Position numbers and translations under genes: made by a program. A stretch of 64,000 bases of DNA from Streptomyces sp. WM6378. GTDB lineage: Bacteria; Actinomycetota; Actinomycetes; Streptomycetales; Streptomycetaceae. How positions within the stretch are numbered: position 1 is the first letter of the stretch; every line of letters starts with the position of its first letter. The stretch is from positions 41,849-105,848 of the forward strand of contig NZ_LGDD01000296.1 of assembly GCF_001279695.1 (NCBI RefSeq). The letters run 5' to 3'. Positions 34,778 to 43,561 of the stretch are shown here, piece by piece. The notes under the pieces were generated by a model. It was given only the letters and a program-made list of their open reading frames with translations. It searched no databases and had not been told where the DNA came from.

Positions 34778-36127
34778 GTGACAGTGCGTCAGCCGGTTGC
34801 GTACGGACCGTATACGGACGGAGAGACCGCTGTGGATGATTACGGCCTCAAGGCACTGCTCGACCACCTTCCGGTGTTCTGGTGGGAGGTAGACGAGCCG
34901 TGGCAGGTTCGCGAGCGGGGAGGCGGCGCCTTCCCCGACACCGAAACGGCACAGCGCTTCCTCGACCGGATGCGTCAGGAGCTCGCGGCCCCGGGCCACC
35001 TGGCGCAGGAGGGCCGCTGGCAGGCCCGGTTCGACGGCCGCACCTTCGATGTGAGCTGGCCCCTGGACGAGCGCCGCGCCCACCACCGTACGCACGGCTT
35101 CGCCGTGGAGGTCGGCTCCCGCCCCGAAACCCCGCGGCAGTACGCGGCCTTCGCGGGCCTGGTGAACCTCGCCCCGGCCGCCGCCTTCATCCGGGACAGC
35201 GACGGCCGCTATCTGTGGGCCAATCACGCCTACGCGCACCTCTACGGCACAGTTCCGGAGGAACTCGTCGGGAAGTACATCGAGGAATGCGACGCCCCGG
35301 CCGAGGCCGCGCAGTTCCGCGCCCTCGACCAGGAGATCCTCACGCGGGGGACTCCCGTGCGGCACACCCTGGACTACCGGCGTCCGGACGGCAGCGCGGG
35401 CCAGGCGGTGGGCCACCGGTTCCCCGTGCGGGAGAACGCGCGGACCTGCGTCGCCGGGATCTACGTGGACATCACCGATCACCTGCGCGCCATGGTTCAG
35501 CGGCAGGAGGCCGAGGACGACTTACGAGCACTGCGCGACCACAGCGGCCTGCCCTGCGCGCTGCTGTCCGCGAACGGACGTGTGGTCACGGCGAGTTCGG
35601 CCGCCGCCGAGCTGTTCGACCTCAGCCTGCCCGACCTGGTCGGCCGTCGCGCGCACACCCTGCTCGCCCCCGAAACCGGTCTCGACCGGCTGCACCGCAG
35701 GTGGAGCGGTCTGATAGCACGCCGCACCAGACGGGTGGAGACGTCCGCGGTGCTGGTGGACATCCAGGGGCGGCAGCGCCGCGCGCAACTCCATCTGACC
35801 ACGGTCGGCCATTCCGCCGCCCGCGCCCGCCACGTCTGGGCCGTCGTCACCCACCTGAGCCTCGCCCACGACCCCCATCCGTCACTCACCCCCGCCCAGA
35901 TCCGCATCCTCTCCCTCCTGGCGGCGGGCAGCAGCAACGGCGACATCGCCGCCTCGCTCAAGCTGTCCCGGCAGACGGTCGACTACCACATCAGCCGCCT
36001 GCGGGAACTCCTGGACGCCGACACCCGCCCCGCCCTCGTCGCCCGCGCCTACGTACTCGGCATCCTCGCGCCCCGCGCCTGGCCGCCGCGCTCCGCCACC
36101 GCGGCCCATCCGCTCAGTACCGTCTGA
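34778..36127 (+). CDS. PAS-domain LuxR-family transcriptional regulator
   Basis: 449 residues. An N-terminal region (LLDHLPVFWWEVDEPW) is followed by a PAS domain at ~125-240 (PAAAFIRDSDGRYLWANHAYAHLYG, then YRRPDGSAGQAVGHRFPV and IYVDITDH), a second PAS-like segment at ~245-350, and a LuxR helix-turn-helix at ~370-430 (SLTPAQIRILSLLAAGSSNGDIAASLKLSRQTVDYHISRLREL). It probably senses a small molecule or redox state and controls the divergent ATP-grasp operon. The start at 34778 is uncertain; GTG at 34784 or 34832 would also serve. Confidence 0.8.
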   Translation: MTVRQPVAYGPYTDGETAVDDYGLKALLDHLPVFWWEVDEPWQVRERGGGAFPDTETAQRFLDRMRQELAAPGHLAQEGRWQARFDGRTFDVSWPLDERRAHHRTHGFAVEVGSRPETPRQYAAFAGLVNLAPAAAFIRDSDGRYLWANHAYAHLYGTVPEELVGKYIEECDAPAEAAQFRALDQEILTRGTPVRHTLDYRRPDGSAGQAVGHRFPVRENARTCVAGIYVDITDHLRAMVQRQEAEDDLRALRDHSGLPCALLSANGRVVTASSAAAELFDLSLPDLVGRRAHTLLAPETGLDRLHRRWSGLIARRTRRVETSAVLVDIQGRQRRAQLHLTTVGHSAARARHVWAVVTHLSLAHDPHPSLTPAQIRILSLLAAGSSNGDIAASLKLSRQTVDYHISRLRELLDADTRPALVARAYVLGILAPRAWPPRSATAAHPLSTV

Positions 36128-36130
36128 CGG

Positions 36131-36165
36131 GCGGCGGCAGGGCCGCTGCACCGCCCTGCCGCCGC
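36131..36165. terminator. 13-bp bidirectional terminator
   Basis: GCGGCGGCAGGGC and GCCCTGCCGCCGC pair perfectly around a 9-base loop between the convergent LuxR and monooxygenase genes. Confidence 0.75.
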
Positions 36166-36194
36166 GCGGCCCGTCCGCGCACCTCGAAGGCCCT

Positions 36195-37421
36195 TCAGTA
36201 GTCCGGCAGGTCGAAGGCGACAGCCGCACGAAATTCCGCCGAGTCCTCCCGGCCGGGCCCGGCCGGACCCGCCGACTCCGTGTCTCCCTCCGGACCGGCC
36301 GCTCCCGTCTCGGCGACCAGCATCTCCTGGCCCAGCCGGAGCAGCTCCTGATTGGCCGTCACATGAGGGCGCAGGCGGTCCTCGTAGGCACGGTAGGCGG
36401 CCACGTGGTCGCCGTCGGCCAGGTGCAGCTCCCCCGCGAGGACGTAGGCCGCGGTCAGCGCCACGCTGGTGCCCTGCCCGGTGAGCGGGGAACAGCAGAA
36501 TCCGGCGTCGCCCAGGAGCGCGACGCGCCCCCGGGACCAATGGTCCATCCGGATCTGCGCCACCACGTCGTAATGGAAGGCGTCGGTCTCCCACATGGCC
36601 TTCAGGAAGCGCGGCACCTCCCAGCGCAGGGACTCGCAGCGCTCGGCCACCAGCCGCTTCTGCGCCATGAGGTCACGCGGCAGCAGCCCTTCGTACGGAT
36701 CCTCGGAAGTGAAGCCCACGAAGACCCGCAGTTCGGTGTTGTCCCGCACCGTCATGGCCATGCAGCCCCATACGTCGTCGACACCCGGCTGGTGGAACAC
36801 CTCCCAGCGGTCGAGGCCGAGGTGGTTGGGTGCGCTCCACGACGCGATGTAGACGCCGATCGGATGCAGATAGTCGGTCTCAGGGCCGAAGACCAGCCGA
36901 CGGGTCGCCGAGTGGAGGCCATCGGCTCCCACCACGAGGTCGTACCGCCGCTCCACGCCGCTCGCGAAGTGCACCCGGACGCCGCCGTCGTCCTGCACCA
37001 GCGTTCCGATGGAGTCTCCGAACAGGTACTCCACGCCGCTCCCCGCGGCCCGAGCGAGCAACGCGGCCAGATCGTCGCGGAGGATCTCCACATCGGGCCC
37101 GTCCGAGGGTCCGCCACTGGTGGTCCACCCCACGGTGCGCCGCACTTCACGACCATCCGCGTCGACGTGTGACATCCCGCGCAGGCCCGTCTTCCCGGCC
37201 CGCACATCCTCCAACAGGCCCATCCGCTCGACGACTTCGATCGCGCTGCCGCGCACGTCGACCGCCTGTCCGCCGCCGCGGAGGTCCGCAGCACGCTCGA
37301 CGACGGTGACACGGAAGCCGTAGCGCGCCAGCCAGTAGGCCAGGGCCGTTCCGGCGATGCCCGCGCCGGATACGAGGATCGAGGTGGGGCGTGAGTGGTG
37401 CGGCCGGCTGCTGTTCACCAT
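36195..37421 (-). CDS. FAD-dependent monooxygenase (TetX/PHBH-like)
   Basis: 408 residues of a group A flavin hydroxylase: dinucleotide-binding GAGIAGTALAYWLARYGFRV with the ERAADLRGGGQAVDVRG continuation, the DG motif DLVVGADGLHSATR, and the GD motif RVALLGDAGFCCSPLTGQGTS. It uses NAD(P)H and O2 to hydroxylate an aromatic or polyketide-like substrate; relatives include tetracycline and rifampicin-inactivating enzymes. ATG at 37421 has GGGAGG 5-10 bases ahead. The C-terminus has an Ala/Gly/Glu-rich tail. Stand-alone gene; substrate unknown. Confidence 0.85.
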   Translation of the reverse strand: MVNSSRPHHSRPTSILVSGAGIAGTALAYWLARYGFRVTVVERAADLRGGGQAVDVRGSAIEVVERMGLLEDVRAGKTGLRGMSHVDADGREVRRTVGWTTSGGPSDGPDVEILRDDLAALLARAAGSGVEYLFGDSIGTLVQDDGGVRVHFASGVERRYDLVVGADGLHSATRRLVFGPETDYLHPIGVYIASWSAPNHLGLDRWEVFHQPGVDDVWGCMAMTVRDNTELRVFVGFTSEDPYEGLLPRDLMAQKRLVAERCESLRWEVPRFLKAMWETDAFHYDVVAQIRMDHWSRGRVALLGDAGFCCSPLTGQGTSVALTAAYVLAGELHLADGDHVAAYRAYEDRLRPHVTANQELLRLGQEMLVAETGAAGPEGDTESAGPAGPGREDSAEFRAAVAFDLPDY

Positions 37422-37637
37422 GGTGACCTCCCGAATCGGTTCGATGTGCCCATCCTCGGCAGCCGCACCGACAGAACACCGACAGCCACGTGTCGGCACC
37501 GACAACCCGCCGACAGGCCGCAAGAGGCCGGAACCTCAACCCCCTTGCCCCGAGAACGACCCCCACATTTCCGGATTCTTCCTGATCCACCGGGTCTGTA
37601 TATGCTCCCCCTGGTTTGGTTAAGGAATGGGTAAAGG

Positions 37638-38492
37638 GTGGGGAACGTGCAGGCCGTCCGTAAGATCAAGAAGTTCGCTGTGCCGGTTGTCGGCTCGCTC
37701 GTGCTCGCCGTGGGCCTGACCGCCTGCGGCGGTGGTGGCACGAGCGGCGGCGACGGAAAGAAGAGTGGGGCGAGCGCGTCACAGCGCATGAACGCGGGAG
37801 CCGTCCTGGCGGCCGCCGCCAAGAAGACCCGCGAGCAGAACTCGTACAGGACCCGCCAGTCCGGCGGCTCCTCCGAGGACGGGGTCACGGACATGGCCTG
37901 GCAGCGCACGCCCTTCTTCTCCTCCATGCAGGTCCACGGGAAGAAGACCAAGGACAACCCGAGCGGTGAGACGTACCTCGTCGACACGGCCGACGGCGCA
38001 TACACGAAGACCGACAAGATTCCCGGCAAGGACTGGTTCAAGATCGACCCGTCCAGTGACAAGAAGTCCGACCGGTCGCGGTCTCGGGGGCTGCTGACGG
38101 AGTTCCTCGGCGCCCTCAACGCCACGGGCACCGCCAAGTGGATCGGCACCGAGCAGGTCGGCGGGCGCCCCACCGACCATTTCCAGGGCACGGTGACCAT
38201 CGCCGAGCTCGCCAAGTACCAGGGTCCCGCCATGGACAAGGAAAGCCACGACTGGTACGTGGACGTCATGCAGAAGGGCGGCAAGGAGCAGGCCGTCATC
38301 GACGTGTGGGTCGGCAAGGACGGCCTGGTGGCCAAGTCCCGGGAGGTCAGCTCCGGCAAGAAGGGACAGGAACAGATCGTCGAGGAGTACTCCGACTACG
38401 GCACCGGCCTCAAGGCAGAGGTCCCGCCCGCGGACCGAGTCGCCACGTTCGACGAGTACATCCAGGCCCTCGCGAACGGCCCGTCCGCCTGA
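37638..38492 (+). CDS. Lipoprotein, 284 aa
   Basis: A lipobox LAVGLTAC after a basic N-terminus (VRKIKKFAVP) gives a lipid-anchored extracellular protein; a GGGGTSGGDGKKSG spacer follows. The mature domain (~60-270) is alternating beta/helix with DTADGAYTKT, WFKIDPSS, GTAKWIGTEQVGGRPTDHF and a VWVGKDGLVAKSREV strand pair, resembling the LppX/LprG-type half-barrel lipoproteins of actinobacteria that carry lipids. Start could be GTG 37638 or GTG 37647. Single gene. Confidence 0.75.
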   Translation: MGNVQAVRKIKKFAVPVVGSLVLAVGLTACGGGGTSGGDGKKSGASASQRMNAGAVLAAAAKKTREQNSYRTRQSGGSSEDGVTDMAWQRTPFFSSMQVHGKKTKDNPSGETYLVDTADGAYTKTDKIPGKDWFKIDPSSDKKSDRSRSRGLLTEFLGALNATGTAKWIGTEQVGGRPTDHFQGTVTIAELAKYQGPAMDKESHDWYVDVMQKGGKEQAVIDVWVGKDGLVAKSREVSSGKKGQEQIVEEYSDYGTGLKAEVPPADRVATFDEYIQALANGPSA

Positions 38493-38539
38493 TCCCAGGT
38501 GCAACAGGCCGTTCGTTCGGGGTGGGTGTTGTGGAAACG

Positions 38540-39529
38540 TCAGACTGTGCCTGAGCCCTTGAGGAAGTCGGCGTTGAACGCCTTCTCGATGCCGCTGACA
38601 ACTGCCGAGTCGCTGACTATGAGGCCGAGTTCGCGGTTGTGGTTGAGCGAGTTGTCGGAGAAGTTCTCCGAGCCGGCGAACACCTTCGCAAAGGAGGTGC
38701 CGTAGTCGGCGACGATCGCCTTGGCGTGAATGTAGTAGCCGGTGGAACTCGTGAAGGTGGTCACCTTGCCGCCCGCGGCGATGACCTGGTTCAGCTGCTT
38801 GCTGTATTGGGAGGACTGGTTCTCCGCCACGACGCGAACGGTGACGCCGCGCTTCGCGTCCGCGACGACCGCGTTCACCAGCGCGGCGTCGCCGAACTCC
38901 TCCTCCTGGACATCGAGGCTGTGCTGCGCCCCGTTGACCAGGGCCAGCAGGCGGCTTTGCGAGTCGGTGGGCGACCAGACCAGGTCGGTGCCGTCGGAGG
39001 GGGTGACGGCGGTCTTCGCGTAGTCGGCGTCGAAGACCTTCTCGATCGCGGCGACATCGGCGGCGTCGGAGTCGAAGACGCCGTAGTCACGCGAGGTCGC
39101 GTAGTACGTGGTGTCGAAGTTGCCGGTGCTGATGTACGACGTGGCGCCGTCGACGGTAATGGTCTTCTGGTGGGTGTAGACGTATGCGGAGGACGAGTAC
39201 GTCACCCCGGCGCCGGCCGCCGACAGCGCCTTGTAGGCGGCGCCGTCGATGGACGCGTGCTGGGAGTCGAAGACCACGCGGACCTTGACGCCCGCCTTCT
39301 GCTTGTTGACCAGGTCGTTGACGAGAGTGGTGTCGCGCAGCTCGTAGATCGTCACGTCGACCGAGTTCTTCGCAGAGTTGACGAAGTCGTAGATCGCGCC
39401 CTCCTTCTGGTCCGGCAGAACGACCAGAGAGTAGGTGCTTGCGGCGTGGGCGGCGGCGGGCGCGAGGACACCCATCGCAGCCAGGGCGCCTGTGGCGAGG
39501 GGAACTATGAGACGGCGGGTGGGGCTCAC
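38540..39529 (-). CDS. Secreted phospholipase D-like protein with two HKD motifs
   Basis: 329 residues starting at a GTG with GGAGAG ahead. Signal peptide TRRLIVPLATGALAAMG ... AAAHA. Two PLD repeats: first SVDVTIYELRD ... THQKTITVDG (H-x-K-x4-D) with STGNFD, second SLDVQEEEFGD ... HAKAIVADYG (H-x-K-x4-D) with AGSENFS. Both catalytic motifs look intact, so it is probably an active extracellular phosphodiesterase acting on phospholipid or nucleic acid. Single gene; convergent with the lipoprotein gene, 47 bases apart. Confidence 0.85.
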   Translation of the reverse strand: MSPTRRLIVPLATGALAAMGVLAPAAAHAASTYSLVVLPDQKEGAIYDFVNSAKNSVDVTIYELRDTTLVNDLVNKQKAGVKVRVVFDSQHASIDGAAYKALSAAGAGVTYSSSAYVYTHQKTITVDGATSYISTGNFDTTYYATSRDYGVFDSDAADVAAIEKVFDADYAKTAVTPSDGTDLVWSPTDSQSRLLALVNGAQHSLDVQEEEFGDAALVNAVVADAKRGVTVRVVAENQSSQYSKQLNQVIAAGGKVTTFTSSTGYYIHAKAIVADYGTSFAKVFAGSENFSDNSLNHNRELGLIVSDSAVVSGIEKAFNADFLKGSGTV

Positions 39530-39798
39530 CGGAACTCTCCAGACGTAGTTGGGGGAAGCACGCAACGCGCGTAGCGCACCCCAGTAAGTCACAGCGCCGA
39601 AGGCTCGGTGAAGTCCAGTTGAGTGAACAGCGGGGCAGCATTGCGCAAAGCGACGAAGCGCTCGTTCCCGCATCAACTACCGCTTGTTTAAGGGCTGTTG
39701 GCGTGGCGGCCAGCTACCGCGTACCGCGCGCTGCTCATTCACCCCTTCCGTCGCCCATGCCCGCGCCCGTGCCCGATGACCAGCCCGGCGGGGCAGGG

Positions 39799-40308
39799 TC
39801 AGACGCCGGTGGCGCCGTCGATACGTTCGCGCAGGAGATCGGCGTGTCCGCAGTGGCGGGCGTATTCGGCGATCATGTGGGTGTAGATCCACCGCAAGGT
39901 CACGGCACCGCCCATGAACGGGCTGGTCTCCTCCAGCGCGCGAGCAGCGCAGTTGGCCCGGGAAAGCGCGATCTCCGCCTCCCAAGCCTGCCGGACCGTC
40001 GTGCTGGAGACGTGCTCGGTGAGGTCGAACCCGCCGTCGTGACCTTCGGGATCGCCGCCCGGGGCATGGACCGGCCCGACCTCTTCGCCGGTCAGGACCC
40101 GACGGAACCAGTTCCGTTCGACTTCGGCCATGTGCTGGACGAGGCCCAGAAGCGTCAGCGGTGAGGGAGTCACGGAGGCACGCCGCACCTGCTCCTCGCC
40201 CAGTCCTTCGCATTTCATGGCCAGCGTTGAACGATAGAAGTCCAGCCAGCTCTCCAATGTGGTGCGCTCGTCGGCGTTGAGGGGCGGCATGGGGCGTTCG
40301 ACAGTCAT
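39799..40308 (-). CDS. DinB-family (DUF664) protein
   Basis: 169 residues with the four-helix DinB/DUF664 pattern: ERTTLESWLDFYRSTLAMKCEGL, LTLLGLVQHMAEVERNWFRR and YTHMIAEYARHCGHADLLRERIDG. Histidines at H in VQHMAEVE and HCGHADLL match the metal/thiol sites of this fold. Members include mycothiol- or bacillithiol-dependent enzymes and stress proteins; the substrate is unknown. ATG 40308 is chosen; ATG 40320 is in frame 12 bases earlier. Confidence 0.8.
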   Translation of the reverse strand: MTVERPMPPLNADERTTLESWLDFYRSTLAMKCEGLGEEQVRRASVTPSPLTLLGLVQHMAEVERNWFRRVLTGEEVGPVHAPGGDPEGHDGGFDLTEHVSSTTVRQAWEAEIALSRANCAARALEETSPFMGGAVTLRWIYTHMIAEYARHCGHADLLRERIDGATGV

Positions 40309-40467
40309 GACTGCGATCATGACAGGAGGGTCTGACAGACACCCCCAGCCGATCTTGATCAGCAACCGCCTCGCGCGGTCTGCTGAGCCTCCGGCGAAGA
40401 ACGCCGCCGCGCCCACACTTGGGTGGATGCGCGACCCTTGCTCGGGGCAGCCGCTATCTCTGGGCTC

Positions 40468-41157
40468 ATGATCATTTCTCGCGGGTGGCTGCGCGCCGCC
40501 ATCGCTCTCACCGCCCTGTCCTGCGCTGTCGCCCCGGCCACTGCCCCGGCTTCGGCCGCAGCCGCCCTCACCGGCCGGAGTCAGTCCGCTCTGCGCCTGG
40601 CGTTGCCGGAGCCGCCCCCGGCCGAGGTCGCCCGGGGCGAGCTCAGTGAACTGAACGTCGAGGCCCCGCACACGATGTCCGGCTACAGCCGGGCGAAGTT
40701 CCCGCACTGGGCCAAACAGTACGGCGAATGCGACACCCGCGAGGTCGTCCTGCAGCGCGACGGGCAGAACGTCGCCCAGGACGACAAGTGCCGTGCGGTA
40801 CAAGGGACTTGGTACAGCGAGTACGACGGCAAAACCCTCACCGCCGCCGGCCAGGTCGACGTCGACCACATGGTTCCGCTCGCCGCCGGCTGGCGGGCCG
40901 GCGCGGACCAGTGGGACACCGCCAAACGCAAAGCATTCGCCAACGACCTGGAACACTCCCAGCTGATCGCCGTCTCCGCAGCCTCCAACCGGAGCAAGGG
41001 CGACCAGACCCCCGACCTGTGGAAACCCCCGCTCCGCTCCTACTGGTGCGCCTACTCCCGGGCCTGGACCGATGTGAAGCACGTGTACGGCCTCAACGTC
41101 ACCCAGGCGGAGAAGACCGCACTCGGAGAGATGCTCGACACCTGCACGGACCACTGA
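40468..41157 (+). CDS. Secreted HNH-family nuclease (DUF1524/GmrSD-like)
   Basis: 229 residues with a signal peptide (RGWLRAAIALTALSCAVAPATAPASA). The mature part carries GQVDVDHMVPLAAGW, the H of which is the HNH general base, followed by FANDLEHSQLIAVSAASNRSKGDQTPD with the Asn and metal residues of the ββα-metal fold, and paired cysteines (ECDTRE, DDKCRAV, YWCAY, DTCTDH). It is likely an exported DNase. It is followed at once by a small gene overlapping by one base. Confidence 0.85.
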   Translation: MIISRGWLRAAIALTALSCAVAPATAPASAAAALTGRSQSALRLALPEPPPAEVARGELSELNVEAPHTMSGYSRAKFPHWAKQYGECDTREVVLQRDGQNVAQDDKCRAVQGTWYSEYDGKTLTAAGQVDVDHMVPLAAGWRAGADQWDTAKRKAFANDLEHSQLIAVSAASNRSKGDQTPDLWKPPLRSYWCAYSRAWTDVKHVYGLNVTQAEKTALGEMLDTCTDH

Positions 41158-41435
41158 TGCCCACCCCGGAACCAGCCGTGTGCGACGACCAGGTCACCGC
41201 GGGGCCGGGCGGCGCCATGACCGACCAGGTCGGCGTCATCACCGGCGACCTCACCATCCAAACCACCCGCCGGGCCAACAACCTCGTCCACGTCGCGATC
41301 CAGTACACCGGCGCGGACGAGTGGTACACCCTCACCGGCAGCCCGACGACCGTCCCCGACGGGGAGCTTGAGCAGTACCACGAGCGCGTCCGGGCCGCCG
41401 TCGAACACGGCGAGGGCGCCGTGGCCCCGGTCTGA
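41157..41435 (+). CDS. Small protein coupled to the secreted nuclease, 92 aa
   Basis: Its ATG shares one base with the nuclease stop (TGATG), implying coupled translation. The protein lacks a signal peptide, is acidic, and is beta-rich (LTIQTTRRANNLVHVAIQYTG then DEWYTLTGS). No family recognised. Given that its partner is an exported nuclease, a cytoplasmic inhibitor is one possibility, but there is no direct sign of it. A shorter start at MTDQVGVITGD is possible. Confidence 0.45.
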   Translation: MPTPEPAVCDDQVTAGPGGAMTDQVGVITGDLTIQTTRRANNLVHVAIQYTGADEWYTLTGSPTTVPDGELEQYHERVRAAVEHGEGAVAPV

Positions 41436-41651
41436 CGGAACCCATGCCGCAATCCGCTGAAACCACGTCGCTCAGGGCCGGTGGCAGGCGCGCCGGCCGG
41501 CCCGGTTCCGCTACGTTTGCCTCCGCCGCCCCAGCGGACGTGTGCGGCTCGTTCACCTGGCGGACGGCCTGGGTAAATCGATCGCGAACTGGGCCTGTCC
41601 ATGCTGGAGTTGCCGGTTGCGAGACCGACCCGGACACATGAGGAGGGCACC

Positions 41652-42074
41652 ATGGAGCCGATCACCGTACGGATCTCCGTGCGCGGATACGAGACCGATG
41701 CACAGGGGCACCTGAACCAGAGCGTGTACCTCCAGTACGCGGAGCACGCCCGCTGGTCCGCGCTGGAGCAGGGTGGAATCCGGCAGAGCGCCCTGCTGGA
41801 CAAGGGGGTCGGGCCGGTCACCATGGAGACCACCATCCGCTACCGGCGGGAGCTGCGCGCGGGCGACGAGGTCGACGTGAGCTGCGTGTTCGTCTGGGGC
41901 GAGGGAAAGTCGTTCCGGATCGAGCAGACCATCCGGCGGGCCGACGACGGGACGGTGGCCGCCGAGATCACCGCCATCTGCGGCATGCTCGACCTCACCG
42001 AGCGCAAGCTCGTAGCCGACCCGCGCGACATCTTCCGCGCCTTGGCCTCCGACGAGACGGTCTTCGGCCTCTAG
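41652..42074 (+). CDS. Acyl-CoA thioesterase, hotdog fold
   Basis: 140 residues with the 4-hydroxybenzoyl-CoA-thioesterase/FadM pattern: an opening VRISVRGYETDAQGHLNQSVYLQYAEHARW, where D16/HLN are the catalytic/substrate positions, RRELRAGDEVDVSCVFVW and FRIEQTIRRADDG. It hydrolyses acyl-CoA or ACP thioesters in the cytoplasm. ATG 41652 follows AGGAGGGCACC. Single gene. Confidence 0.85.
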   Translation: MEPITVRISVRGYETDAQGHLNQSVYLQYAEHARWSALEQGGIRQSALLDKGVGPVTMETTIRYRRELRAGDEVDVSCVFVWGEGKSFRIEQTIRRADDGTVAAEITAICGMLDLTERKLVADPRDIFRALASDETVFGL

Positions 42075-42525
42075 CCGCTCCATTAGCAAGCCACTCGGGC
42101 TGGGACGTATGCCGACGTGTGCCCAGGTGTGCTGCACCCAGGAAGCTCCGGCGCAGCGGCAACCCGTGCCGGTCGTTTGGGCCCCGCCGACACCGCAGCC
42201 GGGCTGGTCCGGTGTCCGCTACGGCGCTTGGCTCTCGCGCACGGCCCAGGAGGAGGTGCGGGGCATCGCCGGACCAGCCAACGGCGGCCGCGCGAACCGA
42301 GGTACGTCGTCGGCCTCACGGAGCGCCCCATCACGATCACGCCTGGACCGACGTGTCACACCCCCGTGATCCCAGTCCTCACGCCGCGTACGCGCCGCGC
42401 TTACCAGCGGGTCGGGGCCCGACGACGGAAGGGATGGGGCGACTTTCCCACCACCGATGCATAGGTTAGGTTAGGCATACCTAACCATGCATCGTGTGTC
42501 TGTGACGCCCCTCTGGAGAACCCGC
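42075..42525. other. Gap carrying an iron box
   Basis: Most of this stretch has no convincing gene; plus-strand open frames read as low-complexity. Near the right end a DmdR/IdeR-type iron box (42466-42484) lies ahead of the DUF2470 gene. Confidence 0.5.
42466..42484 (+). promoter_or_regulatory. Iron box (DmdR/IdeR operator)
   Basis: TTAGGTTAGGCATACCTAA is a near-exact 19-base match to the actinobacterial iron-regulator consensus TTAGGTTAGGCTCACCTAA. It starts 60 bases before the next gene's ATG. An iron-loaded DtxR-type repressor should bind here and silence the gene when iron is plentiful. Confidence 0.8.
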
Positions 42526-43230
42526 ATGCGCTCCCACAGTTCCCGCACCAAGCAGCCGACCCCCGCCGAGCGGATGCGGTCGATCATCACGGCGGCTCAG
42601 TCCATGACCGTGGTGACCGACGGCCGCCACCACGAGGTCTACAACCTCGACGGAACGGGCTTGTTGGGCCGCGTCCACCTCCACGACCAGGGCGACCCGC
42701 TGGAGCCCGGCCCTCCGGCTCCTCGCATCCCCATCCGCCTGGAGCTCACCGACATCGCCCCCACTCCCGTGCGCGACCGTCTGCGGGCCCGCGTCACACT
42801 GTCCGGGCTCGTAGCCGCCCCCTACAGCGGGGACTCCGCGGAGAGCACCTGCATGGAGTTCGGCCAAGCGGTGATCGAGGACGCCGAGGGGCGCGCGTAC
42901 GTCACGCTGGAGCAACTGCAGGAGGCGGAGACCGACCCGATGGCCACCGGCGAGGCCGGCATGCTCACCCACCTCGTCGACGACCACCCCGATCTCGTCC
43001 CCCTCCTCCTCCGACTCGTCGAGCCGCGGCTCAAGAACGGCGTCGTGCGCGCCCTGCCGCTGGCCATGGACCGCTACGGCATCACCCTGCGACTCGAACA
43101 CCCCGCCACACACCGGGACGTGCGGCTTCCGTTTCCCACACCCATGACGGACATCGATCAGGCCGGCCTTCAGTTCCACGCCCTCCTGACCGCCGCACGC
43201 CGTTCCTCCCACCACCGCCTGCCGGCCTGA
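42526..43230 (+). CDS. DUF2470 protein, iron-regulated
   Basis: 234 residues; the C-terminal ~80 form the DUF2470 domain (GEAGMLTHLVDDHPDLVPLLLRLVEPR, AMDRYGITLRLEHPATHRDVRLPFPTPM). DUF2470 domains occur in heme-iron utilisation proteins of the HugZ/pyridoxamine-oxidase-like family. Residues ~25-150 are beta-rich with GTGLLGRVHLHDQG and STCMEFGQAVIED, compatible with a split-barrel. Start ATG 42526 has TGGAGAA six bases ahead. With the iron box upstream, a role in iron or heme handling is likely; heme oxygenase activity is not shown. Confidence 0.75.
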   Translation: MRSHSSRTKQPTPAERMRSIITAAQSMTVVTDGRHHEVYNLDGTGLLGRVHLHDQGDPLEPGPPAPRIPIRLELTDIAPTPVRDRLRARVTLSGLVAAPYSGDSAESTCMEFGQAVIEDAEGRAYVTLEQLQEAETDPMATGEAGMLTHLVDDHPDLVPLLLRLVEPRLKNGVVRALPLAMDRYGITLRLEHPATHRDVRLPFPTPMTDIDQAGLQFHALLTAARRSSHHRLPA

Positions 43231-43561
43231 AGATGAACGCACAACACTGTTCTCTTCCGAGTACGACGACCTGAGTGGCCGTCACATCGCCCAGGGCGAG
43301 TGCTGTGACGATCCCGGCAATCTTTCGTCGGGTACACCTCATGACGATCCACGCCTTGCCCGATCGCCCCGCGAACGTTCACCCGCGAGAGCCACGGGCA
43401 CCACAACGCCTCCCCGCCTGCTCCCGCGGAAAACGCCCCTGGACCACCACGGCCGAGTCGTCGCCAGCACTGCCCAACCTGCCGCCCTCAGCTGAATCCG
43501 GGGAGGGGAAGTCCCCGCCCCAGACAGTGCAAATGAGCTGCCGTACCGTTTCCCGGCTCCG
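43231..43561. other. Gap without a convincing gene
   Basis: A minus-strand ATG at about 43342 opens a short hydrophobic frame (RKIAGIVTALALGDVTATQVV) but it has no good ribosome site and runs into the opposite gene. I see no terminator or operator. Confidence 0.3.
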
